A stretch of DNA of 64,000 nt from Chloroflexota bacterium (GTDB lineage Bacteria; Chloroflexota; Anaerolineae; Aggregatilineales; J027). Position 1 is the first letter of the stretch. Each line of letters starts with the position of its first letter. The translations under genes were made by a program, and so were the position numbers. Location: contig JABFGB010000025.1 in assembly GCA_013112715.1 (NCBI GenBank), forward strand, positions 41,238-105,237, read 5' to 3'. Under the pieces are notes generated by a model. That model was not told the origin of the DNA. It saw nothing but the letters and a program-made list of their open reading frames with translations, and did not search any database. This document shows positions 15,991 through 26,097 of this stretch, one piece after another.

Positions 15991-16674
15991 CTAATGACTA
16001 TCTACCTTGATTATTGGGGATGGCTCCTTCACTTGCACCCGTTTGAAATGAGGGAAGAAAGCAGGGGTAATTGCCATGTATGTGGCATATTCATTGGGGA
16101 ACTGGACAAGAGCCTCTTGCTCTTCCCTATGAGCTAATCTGATATACATCACCACCAAAATTGGGAACATAATCAAGGTCAATAGGGTAGGCCATTGAGC
16201 GAGAAAGCCTAGCATGATGATTACGAAACCCACATATTGCGGATGGCGTACAAAGGTATAGGGACCAGAAATGGCAAGTTGGCCTCTTACCTGAGCCTGA
16301 TATAGAACCGTCCAAGAACGAGCCAGCAAGACAAAGCCGGCGAGGATCAAAATACTGCTCAAGATGTGGAGGAAACCAAAATGAGGATCACCCTTCATCC
16401 CTAAGAGAGTTTCCCAAAGATGACCCGCGTTATGTGAAAACACATCAATGTCAGGATAGCGGCGGGCCAACCAGCCTGAGAGTAGGTAAATTGTCAAAGG
16501 GAAACCATACATCTCGGTGAAGAGCGCCACAATAAAGGCTGTGAAAGCTCCAAACGAGCGCCAATCACGTCTCGTGCGTGGTCGTGTGAAACTGAAGGCG
16601 AAGATGATGAAGACTGCCGCATTGATGACGACCAGTGCCCATAGGCCATAGGCAGGTGAATCTGAGTATTCCAT
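15991..16674 (-). CDS. Isoprenylcysteine carboxyl methyltransferase-like membrane protein
   Basis: 227 residues with about six membrane helices. The C-terminal GPYTFVRHPQYVGF followed by the HREEQEAL acidic-basic segment is the SAM-binding signature of the ICMT/PEMT-type methyltransferases. In bacteria the substrates are mostly unknown. It is the last gene of the copper operon, 12 bp after the DUF2933 gene. Confidence 0.8.
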   Translation of the reverse strand: MEYSDSPAYGLWALVVINAAVFIIFAFSFTRPRTRRDWRSFGAFTAFIVALFTEMYGFPLTIYLLSGWLARRYPDIDVFSHNAGHLWETLLGMKGDPHFGFLHILSSILILAGFVLLARSWTVLYQAQVRGQLAISGPYTFVRHPQYVGFVIIMLGFLAQWPTLLTLIMFPILVVMYIRLAHREEQEALVQFPNEYATYMAITPAFFPHFKRVQVKEPSPIIKVDSH

Positions 16675-16686
16675 CGCTAAGCTCCT

Positions 16687-16905
16687 TTAATGTTTGTGCT
16701 GCCCACCATGATTCCCATGCCCGCCGTGCATAAACAAATGCGTCACAAGGCATAAGGCCACGAGACCATAAGGCAGGGCACCCAAAACATGGGCGGTGTG
16801 TTCTGTGGCTAGAAAGAAGGCAGCAATCGCCAAGAACACCACTAGAGCGAAACCAGATTTTGAGTGTAACAACTGCCCGATGATTGATGAATCTTTGTTA
16901 GTCAC
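16687..16905 (-). CDS. DUF2933 small membrane protein
   Basis: 72 residues: two hydrophobic segments (GFALVVFLAIAAFFLATEH, LPYGLVALCLVTHLFMH) and a His/Gly tail (HGGHGNHGGQHKH) that can bind metal. This is the DUF2933 pattern, regularly found beside copper resistance genes. It lies 10 bp downstream of the cupredoxin gene. A second DUF2933-like protein is encoded at 43071. Confidence 0.82.
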   Translation of the reverse strand: MTNKDSSIIGQLLHSKSGFALVVFLAIAAFFLATEHTAHVLGALPYGLVALCLVTHLFMHGGHGNHGGQHKH

Positions 16906-16915
16906 GAGGCTCTCC

Positions 16916-17296
16916 TTATTCCACCACTAACTTGCCACGAAACATACCCATTTGACAGCTAAACTCGTATTCACCTGCTTTTTCCGGTAGAAATTCAATC
17001 GTCACCGTTTCACCAGTGGGCAGCTTGGCACTTTTGCCAAAGTCATTAAAAATGACCATTTCCGAGCAGGCAGCAGTTTCTTCACGCCGAAAGTGCAGAC
17101 GAACGGGCTTGTCATGCTGTACGACGATGACATCGGGAGTATAGCCACCTTTGACCAGCACCATTGCTTCTTGATAGCCGTTGGATGCGAGCGCCGCACG
17201 GGTGCCACTTCGCCGAGGCCCCCAGAAGAACAGTGCAATACCAAGATTGATTGCTATCCCTCCTAAGATGATGAAAATATCCACTAGCGTTATCAT
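16916..17296 (-). CDS. Membrane-anchored cupredoxin
   Basis: 126 residues: an N-terminal membrane helix ([22 protein letters not shown]) and a cupredoxin-like domain. The pair [20 protein letters not shown] and [14 protein letters not shown], with cysteines and a Met in the C-terminal loop, is the usual form of the cupredoxin found with CopA. It likely accepts or delivers copper outside the membrane. Start at 17296: AAGGAG is 8 bases upstream, and the ATG overlaps the CopA stop (ATGA). Confidence 0.85.
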   Translation of the reverse strand: MITLVDIFIILGGIAINLGIALFFWGPRRSGTRAALASNGYQEAMVLVKGGYTPDVIVVQHDKPVRLHFRREETAACSEMVIFNDFGKSAKLPTGETVTIEFLPEKAGEYEFSCQMGMFRGKLVVE

Positions 17297-19818
17297 GCGA
17301 ATTTCTCCTTTGGTCTCCAACCGCGTAGGCGATTGGCGTTGGTCACGACGGTTACTGAACTTGAAGCCATCGCTGCGGCTGCGATAAGTGGACTTAATAG
17401 AATCCCTACGAAAGGATAGAGCAGCCCCATTGCAACAGGGATACCCAAGATGTTGTAGGCAAAAGCTCCGACGAGGTTTTGATAGACGTTGTGCATCGTG
17501 GCTTTAGAGATTTCAACGGCGAGAACAACTCCATGCAGGCTACCGCTAATGAGAGTGATATCCCCAGCTTCGATGGCTACATCGGTGCCTGTGCCAATAG
17601 CGAAGCCAATATCAGCCTGAGCTAGTGCAGGGGCGTCATTGATGCCATCCCCGACCATACTGACTTTCTTCCCCTCTAGCTGAAGTTTACGAATCTCATG
17701 GGCTTTATCTTGGGGCAGCACTTCGGCTAAGACGCGATCAACACCGACTTGCCGTCCAATGGCTTCGGCGGTGCGGCGGTTATCCCCGGTTACCATGACA
17801 ACTTCAAGGCCGAGGCTTTGGAGTGCGGCAATTGCTGTTTTGGAATCCTCTTTAACGGTATCTGCTACAGCGATGAGACCCGCCAATTTATCGCCGACAA
17901 CCACATACATCGGCGTTTTGCCATCATCCGCTAAACGACGGGCTTCTTCTTCCCAATCGCCCAAAGGAATGTTCCTTTGAGACATCAGCTTGGCATTGCC
18001 TAGCAGCACCAGATGCCCCTCAACTTGTGCTTCAACTCCATAACCCGGTATTGCGTTAAAGTCACTGGCTTCTGGTAAAACTAAGCCAGATGCTTTCGCA
18101 CCCTCCACAATGGCTGTGGCAAGCGGATGTTCAGAATTGTGTTCAACAGCGGCAGCATAACAAAGCACTGCTTCTTCTTTGAATCCGGCTGCTGCCACAA
18201 TATTGGTAAGTTCGGGTTTGCCTTTGGTAATTGTCCCGGTTTTATCGAGGACAACGGTATTGAGTTTAGTGGCGGTTTGTAGTGCATCACCTGAGCGAAT
18301 GAGAATTCCCTGTTCCGCGCCTTTGCCAATCCCAACCGTTAGGCTGGTGGGGGTGGCGAGGCCGAGCGCACATGGGCAGGCAATGATGAGTGTAGTGACA
18401 AAGACAATGATGCCATAGACCAACGCAGGCGTGGGACCGAAAACAAACCAGAGGGTTGCCGAAGACACCGCCAACATGATCACCGTCGGGACGAAATAAT
18501 GAGACACTTGGTCAACAACCCGCTGTATAGGGGCTTTTGAGCCTTGAGCATCCTGAACCAAGCGAATGATCTGGGCGAGAGCTGTGTCTTTGCCCACTTT
18601 GGTAGCCCGGAAGCGGAAGCTGCCCGTCTGGTTGATGGTTGCTCCGATGACCTCATCTTCAGTGTGCTTTTCAACCGGAATGGATTCGCCAGTAATCATA
18701 CTTTCGTCAACGGAAGAACTGCCCTCAGTGACGATCCCATCTACCGGGATTTTCTCGCCCGGACGTACCACGATGATGTCACCTACCAACACCTCTTCAA
18801 TTGGAATATCGGTTTCAATGCCAGCACGGATAACTCGCGCTGTTTTTGCTTGCAAACCAATTAATTTCTTGATGGCTTCGCTGGTGCGCCCGCGTGCTTT
18901 GAGTTCCAGTGCTAAACCAAGATTGACCAAAGCGACCACAACTGCCGTTACATCATAAAAGACTTCCGCCAACTTTTCGGAAGGAAAAATTTGTGGAACA
19001 GCGATGGCGACTCCGGAGTAAATCCAAGCCGCTGAAATGCCAATGGCAATCAAGGTGTGCATGTTGGCTTGGCGATGCTTTAAGCCCTGCCACATCCCCG
19101 TGAAGAAGTGGCTGCCTGCCCAGAACATGACTGGCAGTGTCAAAATACCCAGAATGCCCCAGACAATCCGTCGAGCATCACTGCCCTCAGTTAGCCAGTT
19201 TCTCAATACAGGGAAAAAGTCTGGATAAGAGAAGATAATTACTGGCAGCGAGATGATAGCGGCAAACCAGAATTTGAGCAGCAGAGTGCCGTATTCTTGG
19301 CTACGCGCCTGTTCTTCACGGTCAAGGGCTGATTCTGTGGGTGTTGAAGTCTCATGTGCTTGATAGCCAGCAACCTCGATAGCACGTACCAACCCTATCA
19401 AATCAATGTGCCCCGGTACATACTCAATGTAGGCCTTTTCTGTAGCGAGGTTCACTGTGGCGGAAAGTACACCCGGAGTTTTGAGCAAGGTGTTCTCGAT
19501 AATCGTTACACAAGAAGCACAATGCATCCCCTGAATATTCAGTTGCGTCGTTGCTGTTCCAACTGCGTACCCCATAACACGGATAGATTTGATCAGGGTA
19601 TCTACATTTAGCTGGGCAGGATGGTACGCAATGCGTAGTAACTTGCCTTTTGCATTAACAGTGACCGTTTGTACCCCATCCAGAGCTAAAAGCTCTTTTT
19701 TGAGAAGGACTGCTCCCTGCTGCTCGATCAAATCCGCAAGCGGAAGTTCAATCCAGCGTAAACCGGGTGTGTCGGCTGTGCCTGTTGTGGCCGAAGTAAT
19801 CGTTTGCTGATGATTCAT
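17293..19818 (-). CDS. copA: P1B-type copper-exporting ATPase (first copy)
   Basis: 841 residues. Residues 20-80 resemble an HMA fold without CxxC; a second HMA domain has GMHCASC. The copper site CPC is at 481-483 ([10 protein letters not shown]), the phosphorylated aspartate at D525 ([11 protein letters not shown]), the HP motif in EHPLATAI and the hinge in [14 protein letters not shown]. Eight membrane helices are expected. It pumps Cu(I) out of the cytoplasm using ATP. The start at 19818 has AGGAGAGG 8 bases upstream. It is translationally coupled to the cupredoxin and follows the ABC-YHS gene by 27 bp. Confidence 0.95.
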   Translation of the reverse strand: MNHQQTITSATTGTADTPGLRWIELPLADLIEQQGAVLLKKELLALDGVQTVTVNAKGKLLRIAYHPAQLNVDTLIKSIRVMGYAVGTATTQLNIQGMHCASCVTIIENTLLKTPGVLSATVNLATEKAYIEYVPGHIDLIGLVRAIEVAGYQAHETSTPTESALDREEQARSQEYGTLLLKFWFAAIISLPVIIFSYPDFFPVLRNWLTEGSDARRIVWGILGILTLPVMFWAGSHFFTGMWQGLKHRQANMHTLIAIGISAAWIYSGVAIAVPQIFPSEKLAEVFYDVTAVVVALVNLGLALELKARGRTSEAIKKLIGLQAKTARVIRAGIETDIPIEEVLVGDIIVVRPGEKIPVDGIVTEGSSSVDESMITGESIPVEKHTEDEVIGATINQTGSFRFRATKVGKDTALAQIIRLVQDAQGSKAPIQRVVDQVSHYFVPTVIMLAVSSATLWFVFGPTPALVYGIIVFVTTLIIACPCALGLATPTSLTVGIGKGAEQGILIRSGDALQTATKLNTVVLDKTGTITKGKPELTNIVAAAGFKEEAVLCYAAAVEHNSEHPLATAIVEGAKASGLVLPEASDFNAIPGYGVEAQVEGHLVLLGNAKLMSQRNIPLGDWEEEARRLADDGKTPMYVVVGDKLAGLIAVADTVKEDSKTAIAALQSLGLEVVMVTGDNRRTAEAIGRQVGVDRVLAEVLPQDKAHEIRKLQLEGKKVSMVGDGINDAPALAQADIGFAIGTGTDVAIEAGDITLISGSLHGVVLAVEISKATMHNVYQNLVGAFAYNILGIPVAMGLLYPFVGILLSPLIAAAAMASSSVTVVTNANRLRGWRPKEKFA

Positions 19819-19845
19819 ATTTTTGCCTCTCCTTACATTCACACC

Positions 19846-20724
19846 CTAGCCTAAGGGGTATTCCTGATGGGTAGCTGAGGGTAGGCTGAGGGCGGCCTGA
19901 TGCGTTTGAAAATGTACGGGATTGGCTAAGAATTCATGCTTGCATCCCTCGGAGCAAAAATAGTAAGCTTGGCCCTCCCATACGGCTGAAGTAGCTTTTT
20001 CATGTTCCAATGCCATACCACAGACCGGATCGGTGACCATCGTGACCATATCCTTGAAGCGCCCATCTTCAAGCCACAGTACACGATCCGCGATGTCTTT
20101 GATGCGTTGATCATGAGATACAATAATGAGGCTGCGCCCCTGCTCTTTTGCAATGCGACGCAACAACCGCATAATCTGAAGCCCAATTTTTGAATCGAGA
20201 TTAGCTGTTGGTTCGTCTGCCAAGATAATGCGGGGTTCGTTAATCAGTGCCCGCGCAATCGCAACACGCTGCTTCTCTCCGCCAGAGAGTTTTTCTGGTA
20301 GAAAGTTCAGCCGTTCCGCGAGACCTAATTCTGTTAACAAACTAGCTGCCTTACGGCGAGCCACCTTGCTGTTCACGCCTGCTAATTCGGCTACGATCGC
20401 CACATTATCGAGGACGGATAGGGCGGATAAGAGTTTGAAATCTTGGAACACAAAGCCTAATTGGTGGAGACGAATGTCTGGCAAAGCCTTTTCTGCTAGG
20501 GAGGAAAGATCAAGCCCATCGAGCGAAATACGCCCCTGTGTTGGTTTGAGTAATGCACCTAACAGGAGGAGCAATGTTGTCTTTCCGGAACCGGAAGGCC
20601 CCATAATAAGTACGATCTCACCTTGAGAGACGGTGAGGGATATATTAGAAACTGCTGTCACCTCGGTATCACCCGATCCATACCGTTTAGAGATACCCTC
20701 AACGCGAAGTGAAAAGTCGGTCAT
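19846..20724 (-). CDS. ABC transporter ATPase fused to a C-terminal YHS domain
   Basis: 292 residues. Residues 1-225 are a LolD/MacB-type ATPase: Walker A GPSGSGKTT, Q-loop FVFQDF, signature LSGGEKQR, Walker B ILADEPTANLD, H-loop VSHDQR. Residues 230-280 are a YHS metal-binding domain (VTDPVCGMALE, YYFCSEGCKHEF), which normally occurs alone or on CopA-type ATPases. It pairs with the two FtsX permeases just upstream; one base separates it from the first. The YHS domain could bring copper to, or sense copper for, the transporter (inference). GAGGAG precedes the start. Confidence 0.92.
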   Translation of the reverse strand: MTDFSLRVEGISKRYGSGDTEVTAVSNISLTVSQGEIVLIMGPSGSGKTTLLLLLGALLKPTQGRISLDGLDLSSLAEKALPDIRLHQLGFVFQDFKLLSALSVLDNVAIVAELAGVNSKVARRKAASLLTELGLAERLNFLPEKLSGGEKQRVAIARALINEPRIILADEPTANLDSKIGLQIMRLLRRIAKEQGRSLIIVSHDQRIKDIADRVLWLEDGRFKDMVTMVTDPVCGMALEHEKATSAVWEGQAYYFCSEGCKHEFLANPVHFQTHQAALSLPSATHQEYPLG

Positions 20725-20725
20725 G

Positions 20726-21838
20726 TTATGCTCCTCGAAATATTTCAGCAGGCTCAAGCTGGGCAATTTGACGCACGGGTAAAACTGCGGCTAGGCCTGC
20801 AATAAGCAGAGATACCAAAGAAATCTTGACTAGGGATACTGGGTTAATCTGAAGGGTGAGTTTGACTTCTAAAGCAGATACAGATGCTGACACGAGTAAA
20901 GTGAACAGTATGGCGAGTATCATACCTAGCATCACGCCGATCAGGGTTTGTAGCAGAACAACTCGGTACAGATGACTATTCCTTACGCCAATTGCCTTGA
21001 GTAAACCGTATTCCCCCCGGCGCGCAAAAGTGGCGGTGTAGATGGTTAGTGCCATGACCGCCAATCCAATCATGAATCCGATCAAATTCATAATGACCAC
21101 AATATCGGTACTCATGTCATTCACAACCTGACGTTCTTGCGCAGCAAATTCTGTTCTCAGTTGTACATTAACGTTTGGTACCCCGGCTCTAATTTGATCG
21201 GCAACCTTGCTGGATGATTCACCCGCCTTAACCTTGACCAGTACAAAACTCACCGATTCGGTATTGCCGCGCAATCCAACGAAATCATGGGGAGAAATAA
21301 AGGCCACTGAGTTTATGAAGGTATCTGTTCCCTTAGATAAACCGGTGATACGAAATTCTTTAGAAAGGATTTTTACTCTGTCACCAATGCCTATACCTAC
21401 CGTTCTAGCAATACCTTCGTCAAGAATTATTTCACCATCATTTGGTATAGATACCCCTTCAGTGATTTGCCATGGGCCGCCTGCCTGTGCCTCTTTAGGC
21501 AATCCGATTACATAAGCGGGATAGCGGTCATCACCTGCTGCAATGATGTTTCCCATATAGAGGATGGGGGTGACCGATTCCACACCTGCGACAGCTTCGA
21601 CTTGATCTACGACGGTCAAGGGCAGCGTGGAAGATGCCATATGCATATTTCGCACACCCGATTGAGAAACAAAGATATCTGCCCCTGAGTGATCAATATA
21701 CGAGGTGATCTTTGCTTGTATCCCATTGAAAATGGCATCTAACGACAGAATCAGCATGAGGGCCAAAGCCATACCCCCAACCGATGTCAAGAAATACGCT
21801 TTTTTGTGAAACAAATTGCGGAAAGCGAAACGCAACAT
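20726..21838 (-). CDS. FtsX-type ABC transporter permease (second of two)
   Basis: 370 residues with one N-terminal helix, a large extracytoplasmic MacB-like domain (about 45-240) and three C-terminal helices in an FtsX domain (FARRGEYGLLKAIGVRNSHLYR coupling region). It is a paralogue of the gene at 21848. With the ABC-YHS ATPase it should form a type VII ABC transporter, a class that works as mechanotransmitters or lipid/lipoprotein movers rather than classic pumps. Nine bases separate it from the other permease. Confidence 0.88.
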   Translation of the reverse strand: MLRFAFRNLFHKKAYFLTSVGGMALALMLILSLDAIFNGIQAKITSYIDHSGADIFVSQSGVRNMHMASSTLPLTVVDQVEAVAGVESVTPILYMGNIIAAGDDRYPAYVIGLPKEAQAGGPWQITEGVSIPNDGEIILDEGIARTVGIGIGDRVKILSKEFRITGLSKGTDTFINSVAFISPHDFVGLRGNTESVSFVLVKVKAGESSSKVADQIRAGVPNVNVQLRTEFAAQERQVVNDMSTDIVVIMNLIGFMIGLAVMALTIYTATFARRGEYGLLKAIGVRNSHLYRVVLLQTLIGVMLGMILAILFTLLVSASVSALEVKLTLQINPVSLVKISLVSLLIAGLAAVLPVRQIAQLEPAEIFRGA

Positions 21839-21847
21839 CGCTATACC

Positions 21848-22963
21848 CTACTTTCGGAATACTTCGGCAGGTGACAACCGCGTCACGGCCCAGATAGAGA
21901 AGAACGCCCCCAGCGATGCCATCGCCATACCAGCGACTACCGCTCCGAAAATACTGGTTGGTTCGATGAGAATGAGGAACTGTGGACGTATGGTTGTGAT
22001 TAGGCGTGCCACCTCGAAAGTAAGTCCGACACCTGCTAAAGAACCCAAACTGGCAACAATCAAGGATTGAATAGCGACAGTTCTATAGAGCAGGTTATTT
22101 TTGCTCCCAACGGCCTTTAGGACTCCATATTCTTTTTGACGTTCGGTGGTGGCTGTATAAATGATGAGTCCAACGATAAGCGTTCCTATTAAAAACGCGA
22201 TACCTACCATCAATTGGAGTGGTGCGCTAAAGAAACGGGCAAAGAGATTTAGATCATTGGCAATCACCTCATCTTCTGCCGATGCGTGGACACCAGCAAG
22301 TGTAGTATTAAGGCGTTCCATCAGTTTTTGCTGGGTAACGCCTGTATCTGCTGTGACCAATACAAAGCTAGTGTCGCCCTTTAACCCAAACAAGGTTTCC
22401 ATTGAGGCCTTGGGCATAAACACGTAACTTGTCATCCAAGAGGCTGTGCCATCTGACAATCCCACTACTTTGAATTGTTCACCCATGATATTCAAAGTGT
22501 CATTCACTTGGATTTGATGACGATTGGCTAAAGTACGATCAAACACGACTTCGTTGCCTGACTGTGCCTCACGGCCCGCACTTATTCGCCAAGGGCCTCC
22601 ACCAATAGATGAGTCATATCCAATCAGATAGGCAGGCTGCTTCTTGTCGTGTAGATCGAGGATGATGAACTGGGATAAAACGGGGATTACTTGAGAAACC
22701 CCGTCTATCTCCTGAATAGTTTCAACTGTGTCGCTGGAAAGGGTAGAGGTTGACCCAATAAAATTATTAATCCCTGCTTGACTGACAACCACTGTACCCG
22801 GCGTATTCCTTAGATAGGCACCAAACTGCTCATATAGCCCTTTCATTAATCCATTTAGTAAGAGAATGAGCATGACCGCTAAAGTAATCCCGCCCACACT
22901 CAATATAAAGCGTGTTTTCTCTTGAATCAGATTGCGATAGCTGAGAGACTGTTTAATACTCAT
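21848..22963 (-). CDS. FtsX-type ABC transporter permease (first of two)
   Basis: 371 residues with the same architecture as its neighbour: N-terminal helix (FILSVGGITLAVMLILLLNG), extracytoplasmic domain and three C-terminal helices with the coupling motif TERQKEYGVLKAVGSKNNLLYR. Start taken at the Met of MSIKQSLSYRNLIQEKTRF, 13 bp after the HMA gene. The two permeases probably make a heterodimer with the ABC-YHS ATPase. Confidence 0.86.
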   Translation of the reverse strand: MSIKQSLSYRNLIQEKTRFILSVGGITLAVMLILLLNGLMKGLYEQFGAYLRNTPGTVVVSQAGINNFIGSTSTLSSDTVETIQEIDGVSQVIPVLSQFIILDLHDKKQPAYLIGYDSSIGGGPWRISAGREAQSGNEVVFDRTLANRHQIQVNDTLNIMGEQFKVVGLSDGTASWMTSYVFMPKASMETLFGLKGDTSFVLVTADTGVTQQKLMERLNTTLAGVHASAEDEVIANDLNLFARFFSAPLQLMVGIAFLIGTLIVGLIIYTATTERQKEYGVLKAVGSKNNLLYRTVAIQSLIVASLGSLAGVGLTFEVARLITTIRPQFLILIEPTSIFGAVVAGMAMASLGAFFSIWAVTRLSPAEVFRK

Positions 22964-22976
22964 TAGGGTCTGACCT

Positions 22977-23219
22977 TTACTGAATACGTGGAATTCCTGC
23001 CCGAAAACCAACTTTTTCGATCACCGAGACTAAATGTTGCGGCGCAGTTAAGGCGGGATCGTATTCAACGTAAGCCATTTCCGTTGCCGGGTTAACATAA
23101 ACATTCAAGACCCCTGATGCTCGTTCCAAAGCCCGTTGAACGGTCAAGACACCGCCACCTCCACAGCCTAATCCATAAATTGCAACGGTAAACCGTTTTG
23201 TGCCCGTTTGAGTTGCCAT
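22977..23219 (-). CDS. HMA-fold small protein with a single metal-site cysteine
   Basis: 80 residues with the ferredoxin-like HMA fold (VAIYGLGCGGGGVLTVQRALERASGV, then MAYVEYDPALTAPQHLVSVIEKVGF). The metal loop, normally GMxCxxC, reads GLGCGGGG, so the second cysteine is lost. It may still bind Cu(I) as a dimer or with glutathione, or may have become a protein-protein module. GAGGAGG lies 5 bases before the start. Encoded between the sensor kinase and the permeases. Confidence 0.78.
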   Translation of the reverse strand: MATQTGTKRFTVAIYGLGCGGGGVLTVQRALERASGVLNVYVNPATEMAYVEYDPALTAPQHLVSVIEKVGFRAGIPRIQ

Positions 23220-23335
23220 AGAAGCCTCCTCTTGAACAGGATTTATATAAAAATAGTTCTTGTAGCTGATGGACAACTGATGAAAAACTGAGGAGTTGCT
23301 GAGGAGTTGTACGTAACGGCTGTGAATTAACATTT

Positions 23336-24748
23336 CTAGCGAGGCCCAATAGGTAAGGACACACTCACGGACGTCCCTTCTCCCAGCGTACTGGTCACAG
23401 CAATTTGACCGCCATGTTGTTCGGTAATCCAACGCGCAATGGATAATCCTAACCCTGTGCCACCCGGATCATGCGAACGCGCAGGATCAGCCCTGTAGAA
23501 CCGATCAAAAATATGGGGTAATGCCTCGGCGGGTATGCCTATTCCAGTATCTTGGACAACGATTTCAACCACGTTGGTTTTGCGGCGCAGTGTGACATGG
23601 ACTTGTCCATTGGGAGCGGTGTATTTGATCGCATTATCCAACAAAATAAGCACAAGTTGCTTGAGACGGTCTTCATCTCCCATGATTTGGGCTGGCTCAA
23701 AGGTGTCGAGAAAAAGTGTTTGTCCCTGCGCCAGTTGTTTAGCCTCTCGGAAAGCACCTAGTAGGATCGTATCTAGTTCAATAGGATAGTGATTGAGCGT
23801 AGTTCCACTATCGGCCCTTGCTAATGTCAAAAGATCGGCTACAAGGCGACTTAGGCGTACTGCTTCGTCTTGGATGTCAGCGAGGATTTCTTGACGCTCT
23901 GCAACAGGAATATTTTGATGACGTGCGAACAATTCCAGATTGCCTTGAATGATCGTGAGAGGTGCACGTAACTCGTGCGAAGCATCTGCTACAAAGCGTT
24001 GTTGGGCATAATATGCTGCCTGCAAGCTCCCCAGCATTTCATTCAGTGTTTCAATGAGATGTCCAAGTTCGTCATGACGAGCTGACAGTGGTACGCGCTG
24101 CGAGAAATTGCGGGAAAGTGCGATGCTGCGGGCTGTTTTATCAACTACTGTAATTGGCAGCAAAGCACGACTAGCTACTGCCCAACTTCCCAATAGAGCG
24201 GCTGCCAACCCAACTAAACCCAAGACAGCCATCAAAATTCGCAGGGCGCGAACTGCCCTGTCTAGCGCGTCGAGGGATACTAACGCTTCAAGATATCCAC
24301 CTTGTTTGAGAGGCAAAACATAGATTCGCCAGCGGTGCCCTCTTTCCGAAATAACCCCGAAAGACCCCTCGGCTGGGTGAGGGCGTTCGAGAACCGATGG
24401 AACCAGATTCGCTACGGAGTCAAAAGGCGGTTTAGCTGGTGCTGCCAATATGGCTTGGGGGGAAGAGCGAGGTAATTCCTCTGCCTTTGTTGTAGTTTCC
24501 AGCAAAGTGCCATTGGCGTCATAGAGGCGTAAGGAGACTTCTAAGTCTTTTCCAATCTGCTCAAGTCGTGGACTGTCAAGCTCGCCTATAGATTCATTGG
24601 CAGCATGATCGGTGCTGGTAATAAGGGTGTGGTCAAGGGAATCGTAATGACTGCGAACATGGAAGGCATAACTCAAGCCCATGACAATGAATAGTATAGC
24701 GACAAATAGCCCCCCATACCACAAGACAAAGCGAATTCGTAATGGCAT
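23336..24748 (-). CDS. Sensor histidine kinase, OmpR-partner type
   Basis: 470 residues: TM helix near residue 15-30, extracytoplasmic sensor (about 30-165), second helix, HAMP, then HisKA with H258 (ASHELRAPLTII) and an HATPase domain (N-box LLDNAIKYT, G-boxes DTGIGIPAEAL and GGTGLGLSIARW). The layout is that of CusS-like metal sensors. It begins immediately after the stop of the response regulator. Signal inferred to be copper from operon context. Confidence 0.92.
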   Translation of the reverse strand: MPLRIRFVLWYGGLFVAILFIVMGLSYAFHVRSHYDSLDHTLITSTDHAANESIGELDSPRLEQIGKDLEVSLRLYDANGTLLETTTKAEELPRSSPQAILAAPAKPPFDSVANLVPSVLERPHPAEGSFGVISERGHRWRIYVLPLKQGGYLEALVSLDALDRAVRALRILMAVLGLVGLAAALLGSWAVASRALLPITVVDKTARSIALSRNFSQRVPLSARHDELGHLIETLNEMLGSLQAAYYAQQRFVADASHELRAPLTIIQGNLELFARHQNIPVAERQEILADIQDEAVRLSRLVADLLTLARADSGTTLNHYPIELDTILLGAFREAKQLAQGQTLFLDTFEPAQIMGDEDRLKQLVLILLDNAIKYTAPNGQVHVTLRRKTNVVEIVVQDTGIGIPAEALPHIFDRFYRADPARSHDPGGTGLGLSIARWITEQHGGQIAVTSTLGEGTSVSVSLPIGPR

Positions 24749-25423
24749 TTATTCCTCACGCAAAACATAACCAACCCCTCGTATGGTATGGATCAAGCGG
24801 GCCTCACCATTAGCCTCTAATTTTTGACGGAGCTGTTTTACATAAACCTCTACAATATTTGCATTCCCGCCAAAGTCGTAATTCCAGACCCGTTCTAGCA
24901 CGATTTCTTTTGAAAGCACTTGTTGAGGGTGCTCCATGAAGATTTGTAACAGTTTGAATTCGAGACTTGTTAGGGTAATGGCATGATCTCCACGCCATAC
25001 CGTGTGCGCTCCAATATCAAGAGTCAAATTAGCAAATCTTAGCACTTTGAGATGCTCAGGCTGTCGGCGACGCAGAAGCACATGCACACGGGCTAATAAA
25101 ACCTCAAAAGTGAAAGGTTTGACAATATAGTCCTCTGCACCAGCTTCAAGGCCTTTTATCTGATCCTCTGGCGCATCTTTTGCCGTCAAAAAAAGGATGG
25201 GCAGTCCATCGTCAGCCGTGTGTAGGCGTCGCAGAACTTCAAGACCATCAAGGCCCGGCATCATAATGTCAAGAATCACTAAATCTGGCAGATGTTCACG
25301 TGCAATGGCAATTCCCTCCTCGCCGGATTGGGCTACGCTTACAAGATAACCTTCGTAAGTCAATCCCCTTCGCAGCAAATCGGTTACGGAAGGGTCATCA
25401 TCAATGACAAGAATACGCTGCAT
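24749..25423 (-). CDS. OmpR/PhoB-type response regulator
   Basis: 224 residues: receiver domain with acidic pocket DDD (8-10), phosphoacceptor D52 (VILDIMMPG) and K in FLTAKD; C-terminal winged helix (LTSLEFKLLQIFMEHP, VYVKQLRQKLE, IRGVGYVLRE). Its cognate kinase follows without a gap. The start at 25423 is an ATG; the longer frame opens with a TTG and is less likely. Confidence 0.93.
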   Translation of the reverse strand: MQRILVIDDDPSVTDLLRRGLTYEGYLVSVAQSGEEGIAIAREHLPDLVILDIMMPGLDGLEVLRRLHTADDGLPILFLTAKDAPEDQIKGLEAGAEDYIVKPFTFEVLLARVHVLLRRRQPEHLKVLRFANLTLDIGAHTVWRGDHAITLTSLEFKLLQIFMEHPQQVLSKEIVLERVWNYDFGGNANIVEVYVKQLRQKLEANGEARLIHTIRGVGYVLREE

Positions 25424-25446
25424 CCCTAATTTATTTCCCTGCAACT

Positions 25447-25791
25447 TTATCTCATTGATGCCATCTCTTGTGGCACGTCAACCACTAGTGCAGCCGTGTT
25501 CCCAATTAGTTCGGCATGATAGTAGCGGCAAACTTGCTTGCCTATGGTGACAATAATTTGTCCTATTTCGTTGGGATTGATGCTGGCAGGATCATAGGTT
25601 GCCATCACAATGCCTTTATCAACGCAAACATCCACGAATAGAACCCCATTATGCTCCAAAAGCCCACTTTGTAACCACGAGGTGCATTTTGAACAACCCA
25701 TGTGAGTAACGTCAAAAAAAGCTGTCATGGCTGATAGAAGCGTGGGTCTTTCAATGGGTTTACTATGCTTGAAATTTGATTGGTTCAACAT
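25447..25791 (-). CDS. HMA-like metallochaperone-type protein
   Basis: 114 residues. An HMA domain with an intact metal loop (VTHMGCSKCTSWLQSGLLEHNGV) is followed by about 35 extra residues. A related protein is encoded at 43372. It probably carries Cu(I) in the cytoplasm. AGGTGG stands seven bases before the ATG. Lies between the NarL-type kinase region and the OmpR-type regulator. Confidence 0.75.
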   Translation of the reverse strand: MLNQSNFKHSKPIERPTLLSAMTAFFDVTHMGCSKCTSWLQSGLLEHNGVLFVDVCVDKGIVMATYDPASINPNEIGQIIVTIGKQVCRYYHAELIGNTAALVVDVPQEMASMR

Positions 25792-25853
25792 AATTTCCAC
25801 CTGTTCATAATTTGCCCATATCTTTCCATTCTACGCTTGATATTTGTGCGACG

Positions 25854-26081
25854 TTACCCGCAGTTTGGCTTATTAGTAAAACATGCAAAGGATACTTCCA
25901 TCCTGATTTCAGGCCATTCAGTCAATTGGTATCTATTGAAGAAATCTTGGCAGCGGAAGATGTAGGTGAACTGATCTTCGAACAACCCGGGGTTGTGGTC
26001 AATATGTCCATCCTTATGCGGAATGAAAACCATCGTTAAACCAAGCATCATATGGAGTGGGTGGCTTTTTATTAAGGCCAT
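25854..26081 (-). CDS. Small hypothetical protein in the copper operon
   Basis: A 75-codon frame starting 17 bp after the NarL-type kinase stop, with AGGAGAGC about 11 bases before its ATG. The start SHPLHMMLGLTMVFIPH resembles small hydrophobic copper-operon proteins, but the remainder is not hydrophobic and may be out of frame, so it could be a decayed gene. No family is recognised. Confidence 0.35.
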   Translation of the reverse strand: MALIKSHPLHMMLGLTMVFIPHKDGHIDHNPGLFEDQFTYIFRCQDFFNRYQLTEWPEIRMEVSFACFTNKPNCG

Positions 26082-26097
26082 CCAAATTTTGCTCTCC

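Noticed and set aside
25812..26039. Plus-strand 75-codon frame in the copper operon
   Set aside because: It is antisense to the run of minus-strand genes and has no ribosome site.
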